Below are positions 23,901 to 34,963 of a DNA stretch of 64,000 nucleotides, one piece after another. Position 1 is the stretch's first letter; every line of letters begins with the position of its first letter. The stretch comes from Strigops habroptila (lineage: Eukaryota > Chordata > Aves > Psittaciformes > Psittacidae): the NCBI RefSeq assembly GCF_004027225.2, contig NC_044296.2, forward strand, positions 5,513,943 through 5,577,942, read 5' to 3'. Made by a program: the position numbers and the translations under genes. The notes under the pieces were generated by a model that was not told the origin of the DNA, made no database searches, and was given only the letters and a program-made list of their open reading frames with translations.

Positions 23901-25729
23901 TATCTCAGGCAAGGCACAGCACTACCTCACTGGCCCCAGCAGCTTGGCAGAACCAGGTGCTTTGTTCCAGTGACACACACACGAAACCTCTGCTGGTTTT
24001 AATGCCAAGTAACGCACTTACAGTGAAGAGAGACTTCTTCTCTGGGGTGGACGGCTGCAACCTCCTGTCTTCTGTCTGTGGGTCTTGCACCTTCTCGATC
24101 CCTGCTCCTAAGAGTTCGTTCTTCAACAAGGCAGAGTAGGCAAGGCCATCTGTGAACCCAAATGTGTGCTTAGGCGGGGAGCTGGGCGGCAGCAAACAGC
24201 TCCACAGGGAGCAGCAGGATCACACTTGCACATTCACAGGGCCTCTTAATAAGCCCGGAGCCACAGTTTGGAATCAAAATTAGCAGCAAGCTCCCCCTCC
24301 TCCCAATCCATCAGGAAAGTGCTTCCAAGGCACAACAAATCAAGAGACACAAACAGCCTCACGCTTCCCAGACACTTCTCAGGAGCCTATTGAGGTTGAC
24401 TCGGGATTCACTCTCGTGATGAGGGCATTTCCTAACACACCAGCATGAGTTTTTCCATAAGCATTGAAGTATCAGTGTTCCCTCAATTTCCAAACTTGCC
24501 AACAGAGTTTGGAGCAAAAGCTGAGCACGGCGCAAGCGATAGGAGTGTGGCCTCACCTTTGCCATTATCTGATGTAGCATCCTTTGCTTTTCTGTTCTGA
24601 CTTGGTGATTTTTCATTTTCCTGAGAGGGAGAAACACACTTTCACCACACAGAAACATCATGACACGTGGTAAAACAACAAGTGAAGAAGTCTCCTGGAC
24701 CACAGGGGCAGCCTGTCTGAAGACATGCACTCAAAGGAACTCTTCTGGGGCAGCAGAAGACAAGCAGAGCAATCATGCCAGCCATTTCCTCACTTCCAAG
24801 ACTGTGCTGCAGGAGAGGGGAGGAAAACTTACATTTATTCTGTGGAAGTTGATGCTCCAGTTGGCCCCAGCTCTTGAGGGAATGAATCTGTCACCATGCT
24901 TACTAGGAGAAGACATGGGAGAATTGGAAGGCGTCAGGGTTCTTCTCATCTCTGCTACCTGAATTAAAAAGACACATATGAGAAAAAGTGTTGATCACAG
25001 CAGGGGTCTGAAAAACATCAACAGAGTCTTGTCAAAGCTGACTGTGCTGAAGGAGAAGAGCCAAGCACTAGTTTATCCCCTTCACAGAACCAGTAAGCAC
25101 GTCAGAGTCCAACTGTCAGGGGAACATCTGTCAAGAGAAGCCAAACAGCCTCTTCCCCAGTGCTCCCTGTCACAGCGCTGCTGCCACGGCAGGCCCCAGG
25201 AAGGTGGAGCAGCGCAGACCGTGCCGGGCGAGCAGCACGTTCCCCACCTGCGCTCACAGGCTTTTTCAGAGAACCACTTCTCTTGGAAGGGACCCCCAGC
25301 TCAGACCAGGGCTGATTTCAACCATCTTGGTGGCCCCCATTGGACTTGTTCTATCTTGTCAAGCCCTGCAGTTGGTCGGTTTGTTGGTTAGCCCCCAGCT
25401 TTTCATGTTCCACATGTGCTTACCGAGATCATTTAGTAGGAAGGCAATACTAAGCTACATTAAAAATATCTTAACTCCCTGTTGTTGAAGTCATTTGGTT
25501 GCTCTAGAACAGCTCAGGAACTCACACCTGCTCACAGCCCAACACTAAGGTTTGCTTCAAAGAGATCCCATCTCTTTTAAAAGCTCAAGTGAAAACAGTC
25601 ACAGGCAAGAAAACTTACTAGTCAGACCAAGAGCACCCAGAAGAGCCCATCTGTACTCACACAAGGCATCATGTTCTCATTCTGTATGTTGATTTGGCGT
25701 AGGAGACGTCTCTCATAATCCTGGTCCAT
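17939..25729 (-). CDS. FZR1: FZR1 (CDH1/fizzy-related), APC/C co-activator (complete, 13 coding exons)
   Basis: FZR1 activates the anaphase-promoting complex in late mitosis and G1 and selects D-box and KEN-box substrates. Coding exons, 5' to 3': 25729-25661, 24958-24833, 24620-24557, 24149-24022, 23572-23490, 23085-22902, 22708-22643, 22161-22059, 21424-21240, 20087-19854, 19772-19668, 18798-18706, 17980-17939. Phases join to 493 residues. It begins MDQDYERRLLRQI, carries the C-box GDRFIPS, then seven WD40 repeats (for example LASGGNDNK, WSPHQHGLLASGGGT, GAGDETLRFW) and ends in the APC-binding tail FTRIR. Near-identity with human is obvious. It ends STK-ESVSVLNLF, the human form lacking VKW. 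The ATG exon extends non-coding to about 25806; the upstream non-coding exon lies in the CpG island near 30.98-31.06 kb. Confidence 0.97.
20310..20480 (-). mobile_element. CR1 LINE, short 3' end
   Basis: Reverse-oriented CR1 3' block in an FZR1 intron, starting with CACAGAATCCCAGCCTGG and truncated after TTCTCTGGGTACC. Confidence 0.9.
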
Positions 25730-26829
25730 GGTGGAAAGCAGAAGGGTTGGGGAATCCAGCAGGCTCAGGATTTTGTGCTCATCAAGTTCAATCAGCAATT
25801 AGTCTGCTGCAAAAGACAGGCCACGAAAACCACCCGATTATTACACCCTTGCATATAGAAGCAGCCTCTTCCCAAGATCCATCTGTTCCTTAAACCCAAG
25901 ACCACTTTTCCTGCCCACAGCAGGGCACACCACGGTGCTGACACTGCCTGGGCTAACTTTGAGCCATCTCAGAAGTCCTGCAGATCCTTAGTACCACACG
26001 GTGCTATGGACTAGGCAGCCCCTTGGGTTAACATCCAAGGTCTGATGCACATGCTCTCCCAATTTCTCCTCATGCTTTGCCCATACGTTATGCCGACACA
26101 AACACTGGAAGAGAGGTGCCAAGTTGGCCTTTCAACCCAAGACAAACATCTCCAAAGGGAAAGGTGGAATCTTAACACACAGGCCTCAGCTTCCACTGCA
26201 ACAGGAGAGGTTTGCTGCAGAGAGCTTCACCTTGAAGAACAAAACGCCCACCCAGGGTCTGCTACTGGAGAGTGGCACCAAGCTCAGAGGGGTTCAGCAG
26301 CACGTGCTCCAATCCAGCGAGACACGACTGAACTATTGCAATATTCTATGTAAGCAATTTGAAAGATAAAGCATATGAAATCTGGAGCATGGTCTGGAGC
26401 AGAGACACCTTCCTTTTAGCTGAGCAATTTCTTAGTGCTGAAACTTGGACTTCTTACAGATGCTGAAACACAGAGGCCTTTTCCTCCCCACCATTAAGCA
26501 TCCCAATGCTTTTGGAGGAGCATCCCGGGAACATATCCTGCCAACCTGTTCAGCTTTCCCACATGAAGAGTCAGAGATGGCATTATTGTGAGGGAGAATG
26601 TAGAGAAGTCTGTGATGCTATTAACAAAGGAGATTAAAAAAAATGAGTGCATCCCATGTCAAGCACTCTCCCTCCCTTTGTAATTCACTCATCACCAACC
26701 TGACCTACCCTTGATCTACCAAATCCGTGTTAGAAGTTAACAGGACCTCTCAAATCACAAAGCATGTCATGTGTCATCATCCCCTCCCTTTTCTTTTTTT
26801 TGTGGTTTAACACCATGAATCATCAAGCC

Positions 26830-27335
26830 ACAGAATCCCAGCCTGGGCTGGGTTTAAAGGACCTTAAAGCTCCTCCAGCTCCAACCCCTGCCACGGGCAG
26901 GGACACCTTCCACTAGAGCAGGTTGCTCCAAGCCCCTGTGTCCAACCTGGCCTTGAACACTGCCAGGGATGGGGCAGCCACAGCTTCTCTGGGCACCCTG
27001 TGCCAGCGCCTCAGCACCCTCACAGGGAAGAGCTTCTGCCTCAGAGCTCATCTCAATCTCCCCTCTGGCAGGTTAAAGCCATTCCCCTTGGCCTGTCCCT
27101 ACAGGCCCTTGTCCAAAGCCCCACTCCAGGTCTCCTGGAGCCCCTTTAGGCTCTGGAGCTGCTCTAAGGTCTCCCCAGAGCACAGCAGAGGGGGAGAATC
27201 CCCTCCCTGACCTGCTGCTCACGCTCTGGGGGTGCAGCCCAGCACACGGGGGGGTTCTGGCTCAAGCACACACTGAAGCCGGGTCATGGGGAGCTTCTCC
27301 TCACCCAACACCCCCAAGTCCTCCTCAGGAGAAAT
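26830..27335 (-). mobile_element. CR1 LINE, about 500-base truncated copy in FZR1 intron 1
   Basis: The second-longest CR1 in the window. Reverse-oriented, it covers the 3' block and extends leftwards in element terms through the GCTGCACCCCCAGAGCGTGA region also seen in the 13125 copy. It has small internal losses relative to that copy. Confidence 0.9.
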
Positions 27336-29399
27336 GACAACTTTTAGGTGGCCAGCAATAGGCACAAACTGAATTCCAGTTTGATTTGAAAGGCAAAGTG
27401 CTTGAAGGCCTGGCCAAGGCACTGTGCTCATCTCCGGTCTGTGCTCAGCCTCCTGGTCTCTAACAGTGGTAGCAGAAGCTCGAGATGCTGCAATTCCACA
27501 CTGAGCTTAGGAGACAAGTGGCATGGGCAGCTCCTGCACCTCCCGCCTCAGGAAACATCACCCCTTCCTCATAGGCAAGGGCTCACCCTGTAATTCTCAT
27601 TAGAGCTGCTAAATGTTGGACTTTCTGTACCTCCACCTGAGCTCAGACAAGCTACAAGATCTCCTCCAAGTCAGCCTCTGGAGCTGATCTTGGCTTCGTT
27701 CCTACCTTTCCAAAGCAACCTACAGCTCAACTCAGGTGACAGAGGAACTCTGACCAGCAAACCATAGGGCAACAGCACCAATTTAGGACACTCAGGTCGT
27801 GGAGTGCTGCAGGGAACTGTGTGAGCCAAGGATGACACAGAGCTCTGCACATGGCAGGGACTTTCACACCCAAGGGACGCTCAGGGTTGTGAGAGCTTCA
27901 GGAAACAGGAAAATCGCTGTCTTTTCAGTAAAATAACACCCCTCCCTCCACTGATCAACCTTCCAGCACACCAGGACAAGCCCAGAGGGTTTTCACACCC
28001 AAACCAGCTGCTCTCAGATGCAAACCCTCGCCCGAAGGGAACACTGCAGGAACCCTACAAGAACACTGCTGCTGCTGCCCCTTACATTGCCGATGCTCAG
28101 GTACGACCATTGCTTTCAGCACAGATGCTTTCCCTACTTCCTCCTGCCCCCTTCTCTCCACAACTGGAAAAGAAGGGAAGCCAGAGTCACGCCTGCGGGG
28201 CTCTACTCAAAGGACAAGCACATTTTCAACTGCTCAACTGAAGGCTCAAACACAAGCATGACCAGCAACTTCATGCAGCTGCCAGGCCTCAGCTGGGGGG
28301 GTGCCACTTTTGCTCCAGCCAGCTTTGAGGAAGTTAGGAGAGGAAGTTCAGAGAACTGCAGGTTTGTTACTTCCTAGAGGATGTTCTCATTCACCACACA
28401 CCTCACTGCAGCGCAGAGCAGCCTCTCAGGAGCACGGGGTTTATCTAAGCAGACACGACAACCACATACTCAGCACAGGATTTCTCAGATCGTCACCATT
28501 ATGATCATCACCCTTTTTATGGCCTGCAGGGAGCGATTATTTCCTCTTTCCTCCATCCTGCTCCACAAACAAGAGGGACACACCTGCTCCCAGAGAACCC
28601 AGAATAAAGTACAAAGTCTTCAGCAGGGCAGGAGAAGCACAGAGCATGAACACGCACCACATGCTCAACACGGGGTCACCTCTGTGCCACCTTTTGCCTC
28701 TGGGACAAAAGGCAACCTCTGCATTTGATTAACAGAACGTCTCCCAAGAGGTTCATCTATTATCAAAGAAAACCAAATAAGAGGCAGCAGAAACACAACT
28801 CCAGTTTGAGAGATGCAATCATTAGCAGGTACCTGTGTTGAACAGCGTTTGAACGCCTCTTCCTTCCTCTCTGGCTGTTCCAGAGGCTCGAGCAGAGCTC
28901 TGGAGGCTGAGTGCAGGGTCAGGCTCAGCTCTGGCAGCTCATATTTAAGAAACATCAAGAGCTGAACAAGTTCTGCTGCTCCTGTGGATGGCAGGAACGG
29001 GTTCCTGCTGTGCTCAACACTAGCCTTGCCTGCAGGTGCCAGAGGGTAAAACACACACTGGGGAAGGAGCTGGGTACTATTCCCTTGAGCTCCTACTTGA
29101 CAAAGAGGAGAGAGGCATCGACCTTGTGTTCTGCTTTGACTTCACCTCACCACCAAACAGCCCTTGAAGTTGAGAGCTGAGCCACTGGCAGCCACTGCAC
29201 AGTCCAGAGGAAAGAGAGGCCAAACTGCAGGCACTGCACCTCTGCTTCCATTGTCACCCAACGGCAGCTTTCCCCACATAAACACACATTTTGGCCAAGC
29301 TGCTGGGTAGACAGGAGCAGTGGAGGTTCTGCTGCCAGCTGCTCACCAACCAGCACACAACGGCGCTCCTTGGGGTGATTACCTACAAGATATTTACCT

Positions 29400-29545
29400 C
29401 TTCTGTACAGAATCATTTAGGTTGGAGAAGACCTTTAAGAGTCCGACCATTAACCCAACACTCTCGTGTCCACGTCTCTGAGCACCACTTCTTTTAAACA
29501 CCTCCAGTGAAGGGGACTCCACCGCTCCCCTGCACACCAGGAGCT
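29400..29545 (-). mobile_element. Older CR1 LINE fragment
   Basis: Reverse-oriented, with AGAATCATTTAGGTTGGAGA, AAGACCTTTAAGA and CCAACCATTAACCC-like words. It belongs to a different, more diverged CR1 subfamily than the other copies and lies in FZR1 intron 1. Confidence 0.8.
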
Positions 29546-30549
29546 GACAAAAGGGAAGTACCTGGACCCCAGGGACACAGGATCTTTACGAAGGTGGAGT
29601 TTTTCCATGTGAGGCATTCCAGACTCAGAGGACTTTCTCAGGAGTAGAGGGGATCCCAAGAAAGGCCACTCACTTGGATGTGTTTTGGAACCTTTTGTAG
29701 GACCTTCAGGCTCTTTTGCTTGGTGGGGTTTTAGCAGTTTCTATGCTAAAAGCCAAGATTAAGAATTCCCCAGAAGCCTTGTCCATGGAGCTATTGCAAA
29801 GTCTGCTTCATCAGAACCTCTAATCTGCTGGAGCTGCAATGGTCAACAACAGAAAGTCAGAGAATTCAGACAACGCAGCAGCTTCAATAGAGGCTTCAGC
29901 CAACAGCCCCAGAAAATAATAAAGTTAATTATTACATTATAGCCCTGTGTTAATAATAAAGTAAATCAGGCTTTAGTATGCCATGCTGTTGCCAGCAAGG
30001 GAGTTGCTCTGTGAAGAACCTTGGGCACAAACCACTCTGCAGGCATCACTGCATCCACTGATGGGAAGAAGAACACAATGCCTTCAAGGAAGGGAATTAT
30101 CCATGCAAGAAAGCCCCCAACACTTTCAGCAGATGCCTCCAACATGGCCCAAAGGCTCTTGTGAGCTTCAACAACTCCTCCTCTCCTCCAGCACCCCAGG
30201 ACGATGCTCAGGTTGGACTTCCAAGACCTCAAGCCTGTAACTGGCTGAACATGCGACTGTGCCCCCCACATTGACCAGACCCTAAGGAAGGATGCGGTGA
30301 GGTTTCACTCCCGCAGACCCCCCGGAAGCCATCGGGTGGACAATGGCGCATCACCAGCGTGTTCTGGGCACGAACCAGCCACTTCTGATCCAAGTTTCTG
30401 TCACTGCTGGGGTGCTCTCATACCAGAGCCCGCACCAGGCAAACCTCAGCCACTGCTCACGGTGTCTCTCTGGCCAAGAAGCCAAGGACGGGGGAAGCCA
30501 CGACAGCGGCGCCAGCCACGGTGTCAGCTCACCTGCCTGGCGCAGCGCC

Positions 30550-32000
30550 GGGTAAAGGCTCTACAGAGCCTGGAGCCACCGGGGACGCACACGGGCCCCT
30601 GCCCCCGGCTCTAGCGCATCACCGCAGAGCCCTGACCCAGCGCCGGGCGGCGGCTCCGAGCCGGGAGCAGAGTCGGCCCCGTCCTGCCCCGGCATCGCGG
30701 GCGCACGCTGGGACGGAGCCGTTGGGGCGCCGGCACCACTCGCCAACCGCCCGCGGCGCGGCTGCCCCGGCGCTGCCCCGCAGGGAGGACACCGCAGGCT
30801 GCGCCCCGCTGCCGCTGCCCCAGCCCCGCGCCGGGCCAGGCCCGCCTGGCCCCTCCGCAAGCCCGGCGGCCCGCGGGCAGGGACAGGCCGCAGCGCCCAG
30901 GCCGCGCCGCCGTGACATCGGCCGCGGCCGCAGCGCCACAGCCCCGCCGCCCGCCAGCCCTACCTGCCGGCCCCCCCCACCTACCTGCCGGCCCTGCCCG
31001 CCCGGCGCGGCCCGGCCCCGCTCCGCCTCCTCCCGGCAGGCTCCGCTGCCCCGAGCGCTCTGCAATATGGCGGCCGCCCCCACGGCGCTGGCCACGCCCC
31101 TCACGGCACTGGCCACGCCCCCCACAGCGCTGACCACGCCCCCCAGCGCTGACCGCGCCCCCCGCGCGCGGGGCACGACGGGAGCGCGCCCCGCCCCCTC
31201 CGTTCGAATCAATACAGGAAGCGGCGCCATGGCAACAGCCTCGACGCCGGTGTGGGGGCAGCGTCTGACGTCAGCTATCAGCGCGCTAGCGTCACGGTTC
31301 TGACGTTGCTTCACGTAACCCCCTCGCTCCGGTGCGGCCTAGTTCCGGCCGCGGCCCCTGCGCCCGGTCCTGCCCCGGGGCCGGGGTCACGCTGCCCGCC
31401 CCGCCCCGCCCCGCCCTGCTCCCGGGGCTCGCTGCCCGCTGCGGACACCGCGCGGCGGCCCGAGCAGGCCCGCACCCTCCGGTAACACAGCCCGAGCCCC
31501 GGTGCGGCCCCGCGGTGCGGGACCCGCCTCCTCCAGCGCGGCCCCGCGGCCCCACCGCGCTGCGGAGGCGACCCCGGGCGACAGAGCCGGGGCCCGGCGG
31601 CCCGGGGGGCGGGGAGGAGGCGGCCGCGCTGTGCCCGTCCCGCCCCCGCAGCCGCCGTGACCCCGCGGCCGGTCGCTTCCCGCGCGGCCCCGGCCCCGGT
31701 GTGAACATGCGGGAGCGGCTCGTGGTGCTGCTGTGCGCGCTGGCGCGGCGGCGGGCGGGCGGGCGGCGGGCCATGCCCGGCACCGGCGCCTGGGACGGGC
31801 CTCAGCGGCGGGCCTGGCTCCGGCACTACTACAGCCAGCGGCAGAAGCGCCTCATGACGGTGACCGCGGCGGGCGCGACAGGCGGGGGGGGGAAAGACGT
31901 GGGAACACGGCCCGCGGGGACCGGGAGCGGGGCGGGGGCGCGGTGGGGGGTGAAGCGCGGGGGGGAGGGATGGGGGACGCAGAGGTGGCAAGGACACAAA
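30550..32000. promoter_or_regulatory. CpG island: likely shared promoter of FZR1 (-) and the Harbinger-derived gene (+)
   Basis: Extremely CpG-rich DNA. Two GTAGG donors read leftwards (near 30961 and 30980) could end the FZR1 non-coding exon. A consensus YY1 site GCCGCCATATTG sits on the minus strand at 31063-31074. Four roughly 20-bp tandem units of the form GGCCACGCCCC (31078-31160) resemble KLF/SP sites. A full palindromic CRE TGACGTCA lies at 31266-31273. The rightward gene starts translation at 31707. The arrangement suggests a bidirectional promoter; transcription start sites were not seen. Confidence 0.7.
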
Positions 32001-33709
32001 GGGTGAGGGACATGTGAGAGATGCAGCGGGGAAGCAAAGGACGTGGCACACAAAGGACACGTGGGGACACAGAGGTTGGAGCTGATGGGCGATGTGGGGC
32101 ACGGAGATGGGGACGTGAGATGGGGCGATATGAAGGGTGGCGGCGGCTTGAAGAATGTGAGCCCAGACACAGAGGGTGTAGAAGACATGGGGATGTGACG
32201 GTGGGGGGCACAAAGGACAGGGAATAGGAAGGGCCTAAGGACACTGAGGCAAGCGGGAGGTGGGGAACACCATCCCAGAAGGGGCCTTTTCTGCAGCCCC
32301 TTGTCCAGGGTCACGACCACTGCCCAGTGGTGGTGTGGTCGGGAGCACCAGCTGCCTGGCACCGGGTGGGTGGCTGGAGATGGAACTGGGTAGTCTTGGG
32401 AGGGCGTGGGCCAGAGAAGCAGTGTTCAAGGCCAGGTTGGACACAGGGGCTTGGAGCAACCTGCTCTAGTGGAAGGTGTCCCTGCCCATGGCAGGGGTTG
32501 GAACTGGAGGAGCTTTAAGGTCCCTTCCCAACTGTTCTATGGTTCTCTGAAGCACCACCTCATTCCCCTCGTCTCCCCTCCACACTGCAGCTCCTGATCG
32601 CTCGCCGGAGGAGAACCAGCTGCTACTTCTACCCCCGCGCCTGGCCCGGCGTCAGGGGCGCAGACTGGTGGGAGCGGGTGGTGCTGAAGGAGTTCAGCCC
32701 CCGGGACTGGCTGGAGAAGTTCCGGATGTCCAAGGAGACCTTCTTCTACATCTGCAACCAGCTGCGTCCTGGGCTGGCTCCACACAGCGCCCACTTCCAC
32801 CCCACGCTGCCCCTGGAGAAGAGGGTGGCTGTGGCTCTGTGGCACTTGGCCACCAACGTGGAGTACCAAACTCTGAGCCCTCTCTTTGGTGTGGGGCCCT
32901 CCACGGTGCAGACTTGTGTGCGGGAGGTGAGCTACGCTGTTGTCTTGCTGCTGAAGCCCCTTTACCTCCGGCTACCCAGCGAGAAGGAGCTGGAGAACAT
33001 GGTGCGCATCTTCCGCACGCGCTGGGGCTTCCCGCACTGCATCGGTGCCCTGGACAGCCTTCACATCCCCATCCACCCGCCCCTGCGCCTCAGTGCTGAC
33101 TACTGCAACGGCCAGGGCTGGCATTCCATCCTTACACAGGCCACTGTGGACGGGCTGGGCCAGTTTTGGGATGTCTCCACCGCTTTCCCCGGCAGCATGG
33201 AGAACAGCGCGGTACTGGAGAGCTCCAGCCTGTGGGTGCTGGCCAAGGAGGGCCGGTTGTGCCCCAACCCTCCCAAGCACTTCATGGGGAAGGCACAGAA
33301 GTATGTGCTGCTGGGTGATGCCACCTATCCCTTGCAAGACTGGATCCTCAAGCCCTACCAGGAGGATGAGACCCTCACTCAGCGGCAGCTGCAGTTCAAC
33401 TACCGCCTGAAGCGGGCACACAGCGTGATTGAGAACGCGTTCCTGCGCCTGAAGGCGCGCTGGCAGATCCTCCTCAAGTGTGACGACTGCAGCCTGGAGC
33501 TGCTGCCCACCCTCGTCCTTGCCTGCTGCATCCTGCACAATGTCTGTGAAGCCCACGACAACCCCTTCAACCAGGAGTGGCTGGAGGGCACTGAGCCCAC
33601 CGAGCTGCCCAAGCCCTGCCAGCCCGCGCCCGCCGCCATGGAGGATGGACGGGCCGAGCAAGTGCGGGAGCTCATGTGCCAGTACTTCGAGAGCTGCGGG
33701 GAGGGATGA
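31707..33709 (+). CDS. PIF/Harbinger transposase-derived (HARBI1/ALP1-like) DDE nuclease-family protein, intact
   Basis: Two exons, 31707-31859 and 32591-33709, join in phase 0 to 423 residues. Exon 1 encodes a very basic 51-residue start. A helix-turn-helix-like region spans about 126-165 (LEKRVAVALWHLA to GVGPSTVQTCVREV). The DDE_4 fold follows with its acidic triad apparently complete: D206 in GALDSLHIPI, D294 in LLGDATYPLQDW and E332 in VIENAFLRLKARW. The C-terminus adds an acidic/proline tail. Exon 2 is a single 1,119-nt frame without stops. A spliced 5' exon in a CpG island, intact frame and no obvious flanking terminal inverted repeats suggest a domesticated host gene like HARBI1 rather than a live transposon. 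HARBI1 works with the Myb-like NAIF1; no such partner is encoded here. The cellular role is unknown. ATG at 31773 (MPGTG) is an alternative start. Confidence 0.85.
32413..32548 (+). mobile_element. CR1 LINE, very short 3' end just before exon 2 of the Harbinger-derived gene
   Basis: Starts at CAGTGTTCAAGGCCAGGTTGG and ends at CTGTTCTATGGTTCTCTG, 43 bases upstream of the exon 2 splice acceptor at 32590. Confidence 0.9.
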
Positions 33710-34089
33710 TGGGACTGGGGAGGGATGACAGGACCGGGCGGGAAGGAGCAGCCCTGCACATCCCTGCTCATGGACTTCTTCCAGCAGACGTTGGCCCAGT
33801 GGTACCGTGCTGCTCGGGAAAGGACTGTGTCCTCCCATGTCTACTAAGGGCTGCTGGCTGCGTTGGCCATTCCCAGGATGGGGAAAGGGGGTGGCTGCAT
33901 TGTGCTTATCCTGGTTTTGCCACTGGTTTCAGGCAGTGGAATGTATTTTGTGCCCTTTGCTGTCTTCCAGGCATGGAGCAGTCTGGTGGTGTGTTGTGTG
34001 AGGAAAAGCGGGGGATTGGGGCTGGGTGGGTGTGTGCTGCCTGGGTTTCCCTTTCTGGGGAGCGTAGCTCTGTCTCAAGGTCCCTCTGT
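33710..34089. other. Intergenic/3'UTR stretch after the Harbinger-derived gene
   Basis: No coding region supported. It should include the 3'UTR of the upstream gene; no AATAAA was seen. Confidence 0.4.
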
Positions 34090-34640
34090 CAGGCTGAAAC
34101 CAGGAGGACCCCTTGAAAACAGTCCAGGCTTGGGGCAGAGCAGCTGGAAAGCCGCTCATGGAAAAGGACCTGGGGGTGCCGAGTGACAGAGCTGAACATG
34201 AGCAGCTTGTGCCCAGGCAGCCAAGAAGCCACCAGCATCTTGGCCTGGATCAGAAATAGCGTGGCCAGCAGGACCAGGGCAGTGACCGTCCCCCTGCACT
34301 GGGCACTGGTGAGGCTGCACCTCGAATCCTGTGTCAGTTCTGGGCCCCTCACTGCAAGAGAGACATTGAGGTGCTGGAGCGGGGCCAGAGAAGGGCACCG
34401 GAGCTGGTGCAGGGCCTGGAGCACAAGTGTGATGAGGAACGGCTGAGGGACCGGGGGGGGTTTAGTCTGGAGAAGAGAAGGCTCAGGGGGGACCTTATCG
34501 CTCTCTCCAACTGCCTGACAGGAGGATGGAGCCAGGAGGGGGCTGGTCTCTGCTCCCAAGGAACAAGGGCTGGGACAAGAGGAAACGGCCTCAAGCTGCA
34601 CCAGGGCAGGTTTAGATGGAGATTGGAACAATCCGTTCTC
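34090..34640 (+). mobile_element. CR1 LINE, about 550 bases including the end of ORF2
   Basis: Sense-oriented CR1 covering the C-terminal coding part of the reverse-transcriptase ORF (GAAAAGGACCTGGGGGTGCC, CAGCCAAGAAGCCACCAGCA) and the following region (GCTGGAGCGGGGCCAGAGAA). It stops about 190 bases before the DOHH first exon, without the usual tail. The subfamily differs from the 13125/35305 pair. Confidence 0.9.
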
Positions 34641-34649
34641 CCGCAGCCC

Positions 34650-34963
34650 GTGTCCCTCCCCAGAGCCGTCCGCCCCAGCCCCGGGGCCCCGCTCCCGCCC
34701 CGCCTGGACCCTCTCGCTGCTCCGGGGCCGGTCCCGCTCGGGGCGGGGGGGGGGGGAGCTGCAGCACCACCCATGGGCGGGCCCGGAAGTGCAGTGGGAG
34801 GAGCCGCTGGTGTGGTCACGTGAGGGAGCAGCATGGCGGCGTGCGGTGAGTGCGGTCGCGGCCCCGTCCCCGTCCTTCCCCCGGGCGCGGCGCGGGGCCT
34901 CCCTCACTCCCTCCCCCCCCCCGTGTGCAGGACCGTGACCGGAGCCCGCTGCCCGCCGGTGTG
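34650..34963 (+). promoter_or_regulatory. DOHH: DOHH promoter, non-coding exon 1 and uORF
   Basis: CpG-rich. A CACGTG E-box in GTCACGTGA context lies at 34817-34822. A likely first exon ends at 34845 before GTGAGT, and the 85-base intron ends in a CAG at 34928-34930. The spliced leader would contain an upstream ORF: ATG at 34833, reading MAACGP then TGA at 34936-34938, ending 25 bases before the DOHH start. Confidence 0.6.

Noticed and set aside
25250-25440. Possible old repeat in an FZR1 intron (words like GACCCCCAGCTCAGACCAGG)
   Set aside because: No family could be recognised and no ends or target duplications were visible.
26923-27210. Apparent recurring small protein starting [12 protein letters not shown], seen at several places
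   Set aside because: It is the reverse translation of the CR1 3' block, which occurs many times here; not a gene family.
32972-33838. Open frame of 288 codons antisense to the Harbinger-derived gene
   Set aside because: Shadow frame across a single conserved exon on the plus strand.
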